Below, one piece after another: positions 8,766-16,735 of a stretch of 46,198 nucleotides of DNA. Each line of letters opens with the position of its first letter. Within the stretch, counting starts at the first letter, position 1. The stretch is taken from the NCBI GenBank assembly GCA_035294465.1, contig DATGKW010000208.1, positions 1 through 46,198 of the forward strand, written 5' to 3'. Source of the stretch: Paraktedonobacter sp035294465. Its GTDB lineage: Bacteria > Chloroflexota > Ktedonobacteria > Ktedonobacterales > Ktedonobacteraceae. The position numbers and the translations under genes were made by a program. The notes under the pieces are model-generated. The model had not been told where the DNA came from. It did not search any database and saw nothing but the letters and a program-made list of their open reading frames with translations.

Positions 8766-9218
8766 TTAAAGATGCTGGCAACGCAGTGAAATAATGCCTG
8801 GGGCAAAATGATTAGCTTTTTGCAAGTATTCTTCCTCATTTGCCTCAATCATTAACTTATGCATAACAACTACATCGCCATCCGGCAAGGGCTCGGCAGG
8901 TTGCAAACACAGCTCTGTGATTGCGCAGCCCTTTTCATAGACCTTTACCAGCCCCCCAGAACCGGGAATGCGATACACCCGATTTTCGATATTGGGGCTG
9001 CATACCTCCAGGTATCCAAACTTGATCAACTGCTGATACTGGCTCTCGGAAAGCATCTCTCTCAGTAAAACTTTGGCTCGGCTTTCGGCCGAGAGGTGCT
9101 CGCTCATCGATTCGCGAAAACGCCCAACCCGGCCGTCGGGAGTTTGCGAGAGGTAATAAATGACCACCAGCAGAAAAAGCAGCCAGATGCCCAGAAAGAG
9201 GCTCAGTGTTTGCAACAT
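8766..9218 (-). CDS. Small single-pass membrane protein of unknown function
   Basis: 150 residues from ATG 9218, with AAGGAGG seven bases upstream. Residues about 4-25 (TLSLFLGIWLLFLLVVIYYL) form an N-terminal membrane anchor. The rest is soluble and mixed alpha/beta: an acidic-basic helix (about 35-70) and a C-terminal domain with GGLVKVYEKGCAITELC and DGDVVVMHKLMIEANEEEYL. I do not recognise the family. It starts 12 bases after the upstream small gene and is followed by a strong terminator, so the two form a bicistronic unit. Confidence 0.75.
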   Translation of the reverse strand: MLQTLSLFLGIWLLFLLVVIYYLSQTPDGRVGRFRESMSEHLSAESRAKVLLREMLSESQYQQLIKFGYLEVCSPNIENRVYRIPGSGGLVKVYEKGCAITELCLQPAEPLPDGDVVVMHKLMIEANEEEYLQKANHFAPGIISLRCQHL

Positions 9219-9230
9219 AGCCGGCCCTCC

Positions 9231-9476
9231 TTAGCCACCTACCACACGAGGCACCATCACAATCTGCTCGGCAGTATGGTCAAACTGTTCAATCCGCTCT
9301 ACAGGTTTGCCAGACTCAACTTTAAAGGCGGTCGCGCCCCGTGCGCGTTCCGCTTGAAAGATGCGTTCGGCCTCGCGTACTGCAGCGGCGGCCTCTGCAT
9401 CACCGGCTTCTGCCTTTTGATAGTCCCACACAACCCGTTCATCACCACGCCGGGACATGACCCGTAGCATACCCAT
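9231..9476 (-). CDS. Small acidic/Ala-rich hypothetical protein
   Basis: 81 residues from ATG 9476, with AAGGAAGG about ten bases upstream. A longer in-frame start at 9509 has no ribosome site. The middle (about 20-50) is a predicted helix rich in Ala and Glu, with AEAAAAVREAERIFQAERAR. The ends are beta-like, with EQIVMVPRVVGG at the C-terminus. No signal peptide or membrane segment is present and the family is not recognised. It is the first gene of a two-gene unit with the membrane protein that begins 12 bases downstream, and the two may act together. Confidence 0.7.
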   Translation of the reverse strand: MGMLRVMSRRGDERVVWDYQKAEAGDAEAAAAVREAERIFQAERARGATAFKVESGKPVERIEQFDHTAEQIVMVPRVVGG

Positions 9477-9658
9477 AGTCTGTCTGCCTTCCTTTTCGTA
9501 CTCAAACATACCCGGTTGGAGCCAGGCTCAGACAACGATACAGCACACGACTCCAATGTACCAGTCATCTCTTACGCGTGATTTACTATACCTCGTCCTC
9601 TTGCGCCAACCGATCGACTGACACACACTGGAATAAATTGAGCATAGCACGCAAATTC

Positions 9659-10432
9659 CTAAAGGTCAAGGGCAACCATTTGTTCAAGCGGCGTACCAGC
9701 AAGATGGAGTGCCAGGACGAAGGTGCTGCCTTCGCCTAGCGTGCTCTCGACCCTGACGCTCCCCCCATGAAGCTCAGCAATGATTCTCACAACTGCCAGC
9801 CCCAGGCCCTGGCCGCTCACCCGATCCCCTCCGGGTTGCGGTCCCCGGAAAAAGCGCTCGAAGATACGCTCGTGATATTCCGGGGCAATGCCATAACCGG
9901 TATCCTGCACACGTATCTCTATCATTTGCGGTGTTCCACCATCCTGAGAGGGAAGCAGATGAGCGCTGATAGTCACGCGACCGCCAGCAGGGGTAAAACG
10001 CAGGGCATTACTGAGAAGGTTGCGCAGAGCGTGTTGCAAGCGCACAGCATCACCCAAAAAAGGGGGAAGATCAACCGGTAACATGGTTTCTATGGTCACG
10101 CCAGCATCACGAGTGGTCAATTCAAGATCCTCCATCGCCGCTTCCACCACCTCGTCCAGGGAAAGAGTGGTTCGCTTCAAGCGCAGTTGTCCGGTATCGG
10201 CCCGCGCCGCCAGCAGAAGGTCCTCGAGCAGCGTGTAGAGATGTTCACTGCCCGCGCGCGCCCGCTGGAGAAACTCACGCTGCTGCTCGCTCAGTTCGCC
10301 TGCCATCCCCTCCAACATCAGGTCCAGGTATCCGTTGATCGCATTGAGGGGCGAGCGTAGCTCATGAGTCACCAGCGAGAGAAACTTTGAAATAAATTGA
10401 TCTTGAGAATGAGAGACAGGCTGTGCTGTCAT
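9659..10432 (-). CDS. Soluble sensor histidine kinase (HisKA-HATPase only)
   Basis: 257 residues. After only about 20 residues comes the H box with the phospho-acceptor His23 in SLVTHELRSPLNAINGY. The N box LRNLLSNALRFTPAGG, the G1 box DTGYGIAPE, the F box IFERFFRG and the G2 box GQGLGLAVVRIIAELHGG follow. No membrane segment and no PAS, GAF or other sensing domain is present. It lies 154 bases downstream of the HAMP kinase of the response-regulator operon, on the same strand, so it may be a third member of that unit or an accessory kinase fed by another protein. AGAAGGA is six bases before the start. Confidence 0.93.
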   Translation of the reverse strand: MTAQPVSHSQDQFISKFLSLVTHELRSPLNAINGYLDLMLEGMAGELSEQQREFLQRARAGSEHLYTLLEDLLLAARADTGQLRLKRTTLSLDEVVEAAMEDLELTTRDAGVTIETMLPVDLPPFLGDAVRLQHALRNLLSNALRFTPAGGRVTISAHLLPSQDGGTPQMIEIRVQDTGYGIAPEYHERIFERFFRGPQPGGDRVSGQGLGLAVVRIIAELHGGSVRVESTLGEGSTFVLALHLAGTPLEQMVALDL

Positions 10433-10586
10433 GAACGTCCTTCTACTGTTTTTCAGATGTCTATGCGCGAAGAAACAGACCTCAAAATTTTTCGTCCCGC
10501 CAGCTTCAGATCACCGAAAAAAGTGCCGTCAACCATGACGTAGTGTAGTATAACATGAGGAAGCAAGGTCCTGGCAGATCAACCTT

Positions 10587-12350
10587 TCAGCTATTTTGCG
10601 TCGGTGGCTGCTTGCCAATAGGCCAGGTCGGTTCGTATTCCGGCAAGCCGCGAGAAGCCTGCGAAGCACCCGCTTGAGGGGACAACGGCTGTGAAGTACT
10701 TTGAGGCACCTTTGTCGGCGACGGCTGCGTGCTGCCGGGTGGCATAGCCTGACCACCGGGGCGCGGCTTCAATCCCAATGGCAGCGTGGACTCGCCCGCA
10801 AGCTGCTCCCAATTTGCTGAAGCCAGAGGCAGAGTAAAATTGATACGCGCACCAGCCCCCTGAGCATTCTCAGCCCAAACCCGCCCTCCATGCGCCTCGA
10901 CAATCGCGCGAACAATCGCCAGACCCAGGCCGCTGCCGCCGGTGGTTGCCTGGCGCGCGGGATCAGCCCGATAAAAACGATCAAAGATACGTGGCAAAGC
11001 CGAGGTGGGAATGCCCTTGCCGCTATCTGTCACTGAGATCTGCACGAACGAACCCTGCTGCATCGCATCAACCGAGACGTAACCACCCGAAGGTGTGTAG
11101 CGCAGGGCATTGCTGCACAGGTTATCAAAAACACGTGTAAGCATGTCGGGATCGGCCCAAACGGTTGGCAGATTATAGGGCAGGTTGTTGCGCGGCTCGA
11201 CATTGACCCGCTCAAACTCAGAAATCAAGGCGACGAAGACCTCATCTACCAGGGGAGCGAGGCGCACGGCACGGCGCTGAGGCTGCATCGCCCCGGCCTC
11301 GGCTTTGGCCATCATATGCAGATCTTTGACCAGCCGGCGCAGGCGCAACGTTTCCCTCACAATAACGCGCCCGGTCTCCTGAAAGTCCTCGCGGTTCTGG
11401 CTGATTCCGTCAACGAGCGCTTCACCCAGCCCGGCAATGGCCGTAAGCGGTGTAGCAAGATCGTGCGTAATATTCATAATCAGCTCGCGACGGCGCAGCT
11501 CCTGCTGGCGCAGTTCATCTACATCTTGCTCCAGGCGAGCAGCCATTTCGTTGAACGAGCTGGCCAGCTCGCCAAGTTCACCCTGAGCATCAGTCCTGGC
11601 CCGCGCGCTATAATTGCCCGCGGCCAGCACACGCGAGGCGAGCGTGAGCTTCGCCAGTGGCCGTGTAATCGTGCGCGAAAAGAGAATCGCAGCCAGCCCG
11701 GCCAGCGCAGCCACAACCAGTGCCACGAGAATGACCGCCACCTGTACAGTAGCAAGAAACGGCGGCGTCGTATTGTCAATAGCTGAACGAGGAATCACCA
11801 GCAGAATACCAACCACAGGATTACTACTCTGGGCATCGTCAAAGATAGGCTCAACCACAAACGGACGGCCAGGGCTGGCCGGCCCATGAGCGCCTATTTC
11901 GTCTGTCGTCGTAATTCCACTATGGGCCTGCCTGATAGCCAGAGCGATCTTCACAAAGTCACCACTCTGTACAGAGGGAACGGTAAGCGCCACGGCGAAC
12001 TGAGTGGTCAGAGGTTTGCTTTTACCTCCACGTGGATAGATCAGTTGTGAAGGGCTATGGGTATTATAGACCAGTTGGAGATATTCCTCGCCGGTGGCCC
12101 TCTGCGTGGAAAGGCCCGGCACAGCCTCCTGAGCGGCCAGAAGTAAGTTGTTCGTATGGGCGTAGTTCCTGCCAACCTGCCCGGCAGTACTACTGGCCAG
12201 GTTTATTAACTGCTGGCGCTGGTCGCCTCCATACGAAACATTTATGATGATCAAAATAATACTGGCCAGCAGAACTGTAGCCAGCAGTGCTACCAGCATA
12301 GAGCCAAGAGCCAGGCGCCACCGAATACTCTGCCACCAGCGGGTACGCAT
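10587..12350 (-). CDS. Membrane HAMP-domain sensor histidine kinase
   Basis: 587 residues from ATG 12350, with AGAGGAAA eight bases upstream. A start at 12371 lacks one. The first membrane helix is about 12-37 and the second about 200-228, with an outside sensing region of about 160 residues between them. The HAMP linker (about 229-282) begins TRPLAKLTLASRVLAAGNYS. The H box is IMNITHDLATPLTAIAGL. The N box is NLCSNALRYTPSGG, followed by DSGKGIPTS, IFDRFYRAD and GSGLGLAIVRAIVEAHGG. The last 70 residues are Pro/Gln/Ser-rich and disordered, which is unusual after the ATPase domain. It starts 74 bases after its response regulator. The stimulus cannot be inferred. Confidence 0.95.
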   Translation of the reverse strand: MRTRWWQSIRWRLALGSMLVALLATVLLASIILIIINVSYGGDQRQQLINLASSTAGQVGRNYAHTNNLLLAAQEAVPGLSTQRATGEEYLQLVYNTHSPSQLIYPRGGKSKPLTTQFAVALTVPSVQSGDFVKIALAIRQAHSGITTTDEIGAHGPASPGRPFVVEPIFDDAQSSNPVVGILLVIPRSAIDNTTPPFLATVQVAVILVALVVAALAGLAAILFSRTITRPLAKLTLASRVLAAGNYSARARTDAQGELGELASSFNEMAARLEQDVDELRQQELRRRELIMNITHDLATPLTAIAGLGEALVDGISQNREDFQETGRVIVRETLRLRRLVKDLHMMAKAEAGAMQPQRRAVRLAPLVDEVFVALISEFERVNVEPRNNLPYNLPTVWADPDMLTRVFDNLCSNALRYTPSGGYVSVDAMQQGSFVQISVTDSGKGIPTSALPRIFDRFYRADPARQATTGGSGLGLAIVRAIVEAHGGRVWAENAQGAGARINFTLPLASANWEQLAGESTLPLGLKPRPGGQAMPPGSTQPSPTKVPQSTSQPLSPQAGASQASRGLPEYEPTWPIGKQPPTQNS

Positions 12351-12424
12351 AGGTCTTTCCTCTTGCCTCATCAGAGACTCATCAGTTGCAGCTTCACTAC
12401 AGACGTACTACTACCACGCGCTGC

Positions 12425-13153
12425 TTACACGCGTGGAGCTACCTCGAATTTATAACCAACGCGCCAGACTGTCTTGATATAGCGATAATCGCTCGTTGCC
12501 TCGATCTTTTTCCGCAAGGCGCTGATGTGGACATCGACAATATGCCCATCGCCGTAGTAATCGTATCCCCAGATTTTATTCATCAGGACTTCGCGCGTGA
12601 AGACCCGGCCGGGTGACTGGGCCATTAACGCGAGAATATCAAATTCCGTGGGCGTCACCATCACCTCCACTCCCTTGATCTCGACGCGACGCGCAGGGAC
12701 ATCGACGGAAAGGCCCGGAAAGGTCAGCAGCGATTTCTCCTGCACGGGCTGATCTCGCGCTCCTCGCGGCTCACTGCTGGCTTCCTGGCCGTTCACGCGG
12801 CGCAGAATCGCGCGCACTCGACTGACCAGCTCACGTGGGCTGAATGGCTTCACCAGGTAATCATCGGCCCCCAGATCCAGGCCCGCAATGCGGTCATCCT
12901 CGTCACCACGTGCAGTAAGAATGAGAATAGGCGTTTTGGACCAGGCACGAATACGTTTACAAACCTCAAAGCCGTCCAGAGCCGGCAGCATGACATCCAG
13001 AATAACCAGGTCGGGATGCTCGCGCGCGTGCAGGGCCAGTCCGTCGGCTCCATCTCTGGCCGCTACAACGTTATACCCCGCGTCTCTCAAATAGAGATTG
13101 AGCAGGTGAATAATGCCCTCTTCATCTTCAATGACCAGGATTTTTTGGGACAT
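12425..13153 (-). CDS. OmpR/PhoB-type response regulator
   Basis: 242 residues from ATG 13153. The GGAGGAG lies nine bases before it and directly against an alternative TTG at 13162, so the ATG is preferred. The receiver domain (about 4-115) has the acidic pair Glu9-Asp10, the phosphorylation site Asp53 in LVILDVMLPALDG, Thr in ILTARGDEDD and Lys in DYLVKPFSPREL. The C-terminal winged helix (about 150-240) contains TPTEFDILALMAQSPGRVFT, followed by VDVHISALRKKIE and RVGYKF. It pairs with the kinase that follows. A tandem repeat upstream of its own promoter suggests autoregulation. Confidence 0.96.
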   Translation of the reverse strand: MSQKILVIEDEEGIIHLLNLYLRDAGYNVVAARDGADGLALHAREHPDLVILDVMLPALDGFEVCKRIRAWSKTPILILTARGDEDDRIAGLDLGADDYLVKPFSPRELVSRVRAILRRVNGQEASSEPRGARDQPVQEKSLLTFPGLSVDVPARRVEIKGVEVMVTPTEFDILALMAQSPGRVFTREVLMNKIWGYDYYGDGHIVDVHISALRKKIEATSDYRYIKTVWRVGYKFEVAPRV

Positions 13154-13223
13154 CGCTGACAACTCCTCCCAGGATAGACCTTTCGCTGCTTATCGTACCA
13201 TAACTGAACGAGAGAATGCCTGT

Positions 13224-13262
13224 TTTATACAGTTTCTTCTCGCGATCTTGAGCAAATCTTGA
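13224..13262 (-). promoter_or_regulatory. Promoter and tandem operator of the response-regulator operon
   Basis: On the minus strand, TATAAA (13224-13229) is preceded by two copies of TCAAGAT (13245-13251 and 13256-13262 as ATCTTGA on the plus strand). The copies start 11 bases apart, the spacing of the half-sites bound by OmpR-family dimers. The inner copy overlaps the -35 region. The motif is seen; binding is inferred. Confidence 0.45.
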
Positions 13263-13280
13263 AGATTTTTTGACAAAACT

Positions 13281-13316
13281 AAAAAGGATCGCGCGGCGCG
13301 ACCGTGCGATCCTTTT
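13281..13316 (-). terminator. Intrinsic terminator after the 13332-13970 gene
   Basis: An 11-base perfect stem (AAAAGGATCGC at 13282-13292 with GCGATCCTTTT at 13306-13316) has a GC-rich loop. Each arm ends in an A or T run, so it can act in both directions. It lies 16 bases after the oxygenase-like gene and separates it from the response-regulator operon. Confidence 0.85.
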
Positions 13317-13331
13317 CTTACGCCCTGTCCT

Positions 13332-13970
13332 CTATGCCGTCACAGGCAACTGGCTCTTAATCCACTTATCCAGCGCCTCGCCGCTCTCGAACGAGACAAT
13401 CAGAGCGTAGCGAGGTCTGGGGCCGGGATGCCAGGTTGCATGCCAGAGACGCTGTGAGTCGATTACCATCTGGCGATTGCGCGGCACTGAAATACGCGAT
13501 TCGGTCGAGGGATCATCCTTATCCTCGCGCAGAATCATATAGGATTGAGGATCGTCGGTCAGTTGCAGCCAGGCGCGCACAACCCAGCCCTCGCCATCAG
13601 GATTCAAGCGGTTGTTATCATCGAGATGCAGGTTGTGGACCGCCTCCTCATATGTATTGGGATTGAGCTTGATAATGCGCACGCGGCCAAAATTTGCTCC
13701 CACTTTTTTGGTCCATTCAACCAGTGTGGGACAGATTTCGGCATTCTTCGTCCAGATGCCGTCCTTGTCGGGCTTGCCATGATCCCAGAAGCCCGCGCAC
13801 TCCATCTCACCAAGCGCGGAAGCGATGGGTGCGAAGTTGGTATCACCACCGCTCTTCCAATCCATATATTCAAGGCTCTCCCACTCCGAGGGTGGAACAG
13901 CCGGCCCATCGTAGTCACGCAGAACTACGAAACCTTTTTCCGCCAGAACATCCAGTTTGACGTGTGACAT
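13332..13970 (-). CDS. Probable 2-oxoglutarate/Fe(II)-type oxygenase
   Basis: 212 residues, soluble. I do not recognise a named family, but the residue pattern fits the double-stranded beta-helix oxygenases. His115 and Asp117 (NLHLDDNN) form an HxD, His177 (RLWHATWHPG) lies 60 residues later, and Arg187 (PRYALIVSFESG) is ten residues after that. HxD, distal His and an Arg about ten residues on is the usual Fe(II) and 2-oxoglutarate binding order. Such enzymes hydroxylate small molecules, peptides or protein side chains. It lies on the same strand downstream of the His/Cys-rich peptide gene, separated by a terminator and about 300 bases, so a link to that peptide is only a possibility. Start ATG 13970. 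Confidence 0.6.
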   Translation of the reverse strand: MSHVKLDVLAEKGFVVLRDYDGPAVPPSEWESLEYMDWKSGGDTNFAPIASALGEMECAGFWDHGKPDKDGIWTKNAEICPTLVEWTKKVGANFGRVRIIKLNPNTYEEAVHNLHLDDNNRLNPDGEGWVVRAWLQLTDDPQSYMILREDKDDPSTESRISVPRNRQMVIDSQRLWHATWHPGPRPRYALIVSFESGEALDKWIKSQLPVTA

Positions 13971-14275
13971 GCTTACTCCTTACGTTGGTTTTCAGGGAGG
14001 GACCCGCGCCCGCTTCGGTCATCTTGCGAGCGACCGAAATATCCCAGACTACCTTACAAAGCCGGCTCCTGGCCGGCCATAGACGGATGGGCACAGGATT
14101 CTGTCTCATACCAGCCCACCCTATCCATCCCATTCTATCATACATAAGACAAGTTTCCTTCGCCGTTTCCTTGTATATTCAACGTAGGGAGACACGAATG
14201 GCCCGGTTGTAGCGGGAAATTTGGGCCAGTGGGATAGCCTGAATGGAAAGGGACACCTTCTCTATAGGCACGGAG
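13971..14275 (-). other. Gap with no gene seen
   Basis: About 300 bases between the oxygenase-like gene and the terminator of the His/Cys-rich peptide gene. I see no coding frame with codon use like the neighbours. It must hold the promoter of the oxygenase-like gene. TATGATAGAATG-like sequence near 14135-14150 on the minus strand is AT-rich but has no clear -35. Confidence 0.5.
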
Positions 14276-14327
14276 AAAAAACTAGAAGGCATAAGCTCTC
14301 CCAAATTTGGGAGGACCTATGCCTTTC
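14276..14327 (-). terminator. Intrinsic terminator of the His/Cys-rich peptide gene
   Basis: A long hairpin has outer arms AAGGCATA (14286-14293) and TATGCCTT (14318-14325) and a 16-base perfect inner palindrome CTCCCAAATTTGGGAG (14298-14313). It is followed on the minus strand by TTTTTT (14276-14281). It lies 20 bases after the stop of the peptide gene, which supports that gene as a real separate transcript. Confidence 0.85.
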
Positions 14328-14346
14328 GATCATACTTCTCTAGAAA

Positions 14347-14583
14347 TTAGATGTGGGGAAGCATATTCCTAATATGACCATGCTCGTGACAGTGCGGATG
14401 CTCACGGGGGTGCTGATGCTCGTGGCAACGAGGCTCTTTATGGATGTGATTACAGTGCTCGAAGCGATCGCGCCGATCACCGCAACCACCCACTACATTT
14501 TCCAGATCCGCATCGCTTAGTTCAATACTCGCGGGAGAAACAACCTGAGAGAACATGTTTACATTTTCTTTCCGAAGATTCAT
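14347..14583 (-). CDS. Putative RiPP precursor peptide with double-Gly leader and His/Cys-rich core
   Basis: 78 residues from ATG 14583, with AAAGGAG nine bases upstream. Residues 1-33 look like a bacteriocin-type leader ending in IELSDADLENVVGG. This is the Leu/acidic helix and Gly-Gly cleavage motif (Gly32-Gly33) of lanthipeptide and related precursors. The 45-residue core starts at Cys34 and has four cysteines (34, 44, 53, 65) and twelve histidines. Two similar segments, CHEHQHPREHPH and CHEHGH, look like an internal repeat. The core has no run of Ser/Thr, so ordinary lanthionine formation is unlikely, while metal binding is plausible. It is monocistronic with its own terminator. No maturase, peptidase or C39-type transporter is adjacent. 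It could instead be a small metal-storage protein whose N-terminus only resembles a leader. Confidence 0.75.
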   Translation of the reverse strand: MNLRKENVNMFSQVVSPASIELSDADLENVVGGCGDRRDRFEHCNHIHKEPRCHEHQHPREHPHCHEHGHIRNMLPHI

Positions 14584-14770
14584 TAAAATTTGCTCCTTTA
14601 CAAACAGTTACTAACATTCATAGGTATTGGGTCTCTTCATACCAGCATAACAATCGCATCTAGCAGAGAAGGGTTTTACTCGAACCTTCCTCCATTCCGA
14701 TCTTCATGTCTGTCCTCGTATCAAGAAACCTATTACCAGTATACCCAGGGTTACAACAGATAAACTTCTA

Positions 14771-14776
14771 TATAAT
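14771..14776 (+). promoter_or_regulatory. Candidate -10 box for comB
   Basis: A perfect TATAAT lies 114 bases before the comB start in the 307-base gap between the divergent peptide gene and comB. No good -35 is seen at the right distance. The rest of the gap holds no gene that I can see. Confidence 0.35.
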
Positions 14777-14890
14777 CAGCACCTAAAGCGGCAGAAAACA
14801 ACTGCTTGCTCCTTCAGCCCAACTGTAAGTGATAAACTGGAGAAGAACCGACCATACAGTCTTGAATAAGCATAAGAACGGAGAAGCCTC

Positions 14891-15649
14891 TTGCAAGTTA
14901 ATGTCTTCTTTCTGCCATCGTCGATTCTCCACAGGCCAGACAATACGCGCGATATCTACATTGTGATCGATCTCATCCGCGCTACCACCTGCATGGCCGT
15001 GATCTTTGATCGCGGCGCGCGGCGCATTTTTGCAGCCAGCACTGTCGAGCAGGCACACGCCGCCAGACGAATCCACCCGCAGCGCCTGCTCTGCGGCGAA
15101 CGCAATGTGAAGCCCCTGCCCGGTTTTGACTATGGAAACTCGCCGGTGCAATTCGCCAGAGCCGAGCTCGCCGGTCGCGAACTGATCATGACCACCACAA
15201 ACGGCACGCGAGCCTTTCACGCCTGTCCACACGACGCGATCCGCTTGGCAGGCAGCCTTTACAACGCGGGAGCCGTCGCGGGCAAAGCGCTAGAGCAGGC
15301 CAGGGCGAGCAAGGGCAACATTCACCTTGTCTGCGCCGGCGAAGAAGATACCTTCGGACTGGACGACGCCGTTTGCGCCGGTTACTTGACTCAGGAAATT
15401 CAACGCCGGGCCGCAAAAATTGGGCAGGAGCTTGATCTGGACGAGAGCGCGCGGGCTGCTCTGGCTATCTACGAAGCCTACAAGCCGCCAAAAGTGATTG
15501 AGTACACCAGCGCAGCCCGCACGGTTATCAATGGTGGTTTGCCTGATGATCCCTCTTTCTGTCTGCGCACAAACGTTAGCCAGAGCGTGGGCATGGTTGT
15601 GGGCCAGGAGAAAGAGACGGGATTGTTAATTATAGAACGCTCTTCCTAA
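14891..15649 (+). CDS. comB: 2-phosphosulfolactate phosphatase family protein (ComB)
   Basis: 252 residues from a TTG start, with GGAG eight bases upstream. ComB removes phosphate from 2-phosphosulfolactate in coenzyme M synthesis, but homologues occur widely in bacteria that do not make coenzyme M, where the substrate is uncertain. Family motifs are present: IYIVIDLIRATTCMAVIFD, LLCGERNVKPLPGFDYGNSP and ELIMTTTNGTRAFHAC, followed by VCAGEEDTFGLDDAVCAGYL. No other coenzyme M or sulfolactate gene is in the window. The stop overlaps the convergent quinone-oxidoreductase stop by four bases. Confidence 0.88.
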   Translation: MQVNVFFLPSSILHRPDNTRDIYIVIDLIRATTCMAVIFDRGARRIFAASTVEQAHAARRIHPQRLLCGERNVKPLPGFDYGNSPVQFARAELAGRELIMTTTNGTRAFHACPHDAIRLAGSLYNAGAVAGKALEQARASKGNIHLVCAGEEDTFGLDDAVCAGYLTQEIQRRAAKIGQELDLDESARAALAIYEAYKPPKVIEYTSAARTVINGGLPDDPSFCLRTNVSQSVGMVVGQEKETGLLIIERSS

Positions 15650-16623
15650 TCCATCGTAACCACGAGTTTTCCAAAATTCTCGTTCGCGCCCATAGCCGTG
15701 TGAGCCGCTCCAATCTCTGCCAATGGATAGACCCGCTCGACAACCGGCCTGACCTTGCCAGTAGCCAGCAGCGGCAGCACGCTGGTGGCAAACAGGCGCG
15801 TGACCGCGAGTTTCTCTTCCAGTGTACGGGTGCGTAGCGTCACGCCTTTGAGCGAAATGCGCTTGCCCATGAGCAGGCCAATGGGCAGGTCGCCCTGCGT
15901 GCCGCCCAGAGTAGCCAGGATAACCATACGCCCCCAGGCAGCCAGCGCTTGCAGATTCTGCTCCAGATAGGCCGCGCCCACGAAATCCAGCACAATATGT
16001 ATGCCTTGCCCGCTGGTCAGCCTCAGGATCTCGGAAGCAAAATCCTGCGCGGAAAGGGCAACATCCAGGCCCAGCTCTCGCGCCCGTTCCAGCTTGGCCA
16101 GCGTGCGCGAGGTGCCAAAGACGATTGCTCCCACCGCTTTAGCCAGTTGAATCGCGGCCGTGCCAACTCCACTACCAGCAGCATGAATGAGCACGCGCTC
16201 GCCCATACGCAGGCCCGCCTGAGTAAAAAGCGCGTCGTGGGCTGTCATAAAGACTTCTGGTATGCTCGCGGCCTGCACAAAGTCCAGATTAGCGGGAATC
16301 TCAACCAGCAATCCTTCATGCGTCAGGACATATTCAGCCTGTGCGCCCCCACCTACCAGGCCCATCACACGTTGACCTGGCTTCCACGTGCGCACCAGCG
16401 GGCCAACGGCGTCAACTTCGCCCGCAAATTCCAGGCCGGGAATGTCTGAAGGCGATCCCGCAGGCGCAGGATACCCGCCCGCGCGCTGGAGCAGGTCAGC
16501 CCGATTGATTCCAGAGGCGCGCACACGCACGCGCACCAGGTCTCCAACCGGCTCCGGCGTTTCAACTTCCTTGATTTGCAAGACTTCAGGCCCGCCAGGG
16601 CGCGTAATAACCACTGCCTTCAT
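15646..16623 (-). CDS. NAD(P)H:quinone oxidoreductase, zeta-crystallin type (MDR superfamily)
   Basis: 325 residues from ATG 16623, with GAGGAG six bases upstream. A frame open to 16668 would only add an unlikely leader. The N-terminal GroES-like domain begins MKAVVITRPGGPEVLQIKE and carries VRASGINRADLLQRAGGYP, typical of zinc-free quinone reductases such as PIG3 and QorA. The Rossmann domain has LIHAAGSGVGTAAIQLAKAV for NADPH binding. It reduces quinones or activated enones with NADPH in the cytoplasm. The exact substrate is not readable. Confidence 0.93.
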   Translation of the reverse strand: MKAVVITRPGGPEVLQIKEVETPEPVGDLVRVRVRASGINRADLLQRAGGYPAPAGSPSDIPGLEFAGEVDAVGPLVRTWKPGQRVMGLVGGGAQAEYVLTHEGLLVEIPANLDFVQAASIPEVFMTAHDALFTQAGLRMGERVLIHAAGSGVGTAAIQLAKAVGAIVFGTSRTLAKLERARELGLDVALSAQDFASEILRLTSGQGIHIVLDFVGAAYLEQNLQALAAWGRMVILATLGGTQGDLPIGLLMGKRISLKGVTLRTRTLEEKLAVTRLFATSVLPLLATGKVRPVVERVYPLAEIGAAHTAMGANENFGKLVVTMD

Positions 16624-16674
16624 AGTTTTCTCCTCATGGTAAATACTATGGTAAATCCACTCTCTCACAATTAT

Positions 16675-16706
16675 AAAAAGACGAGCGCAGCAATCGCCAC
16701 GCTCGT
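16675..16706 (-). terminator. Intrinsic terminator of yceI
   Basis: The 7-base arms ACGAGCG (16681-16687) and CGCTCGT (16700-16706) are followed on the minus strand by C and TTTTT (16675-16679). It lies about 30 bases after the yceI stop. Confidence 0.75.
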
Positions 16707-16735
16707 TGGTGCTTCTGCCTTTTGCAACTTCAGCA

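Noticed and set aside
14386..14480. His-rich repeat as a CRISPR or tandem DNA repeat
   Set aside because: The repetition is at protein level (CHEHxH) within a coding frame. There are no regularly spaced DNA repeats or spacers.
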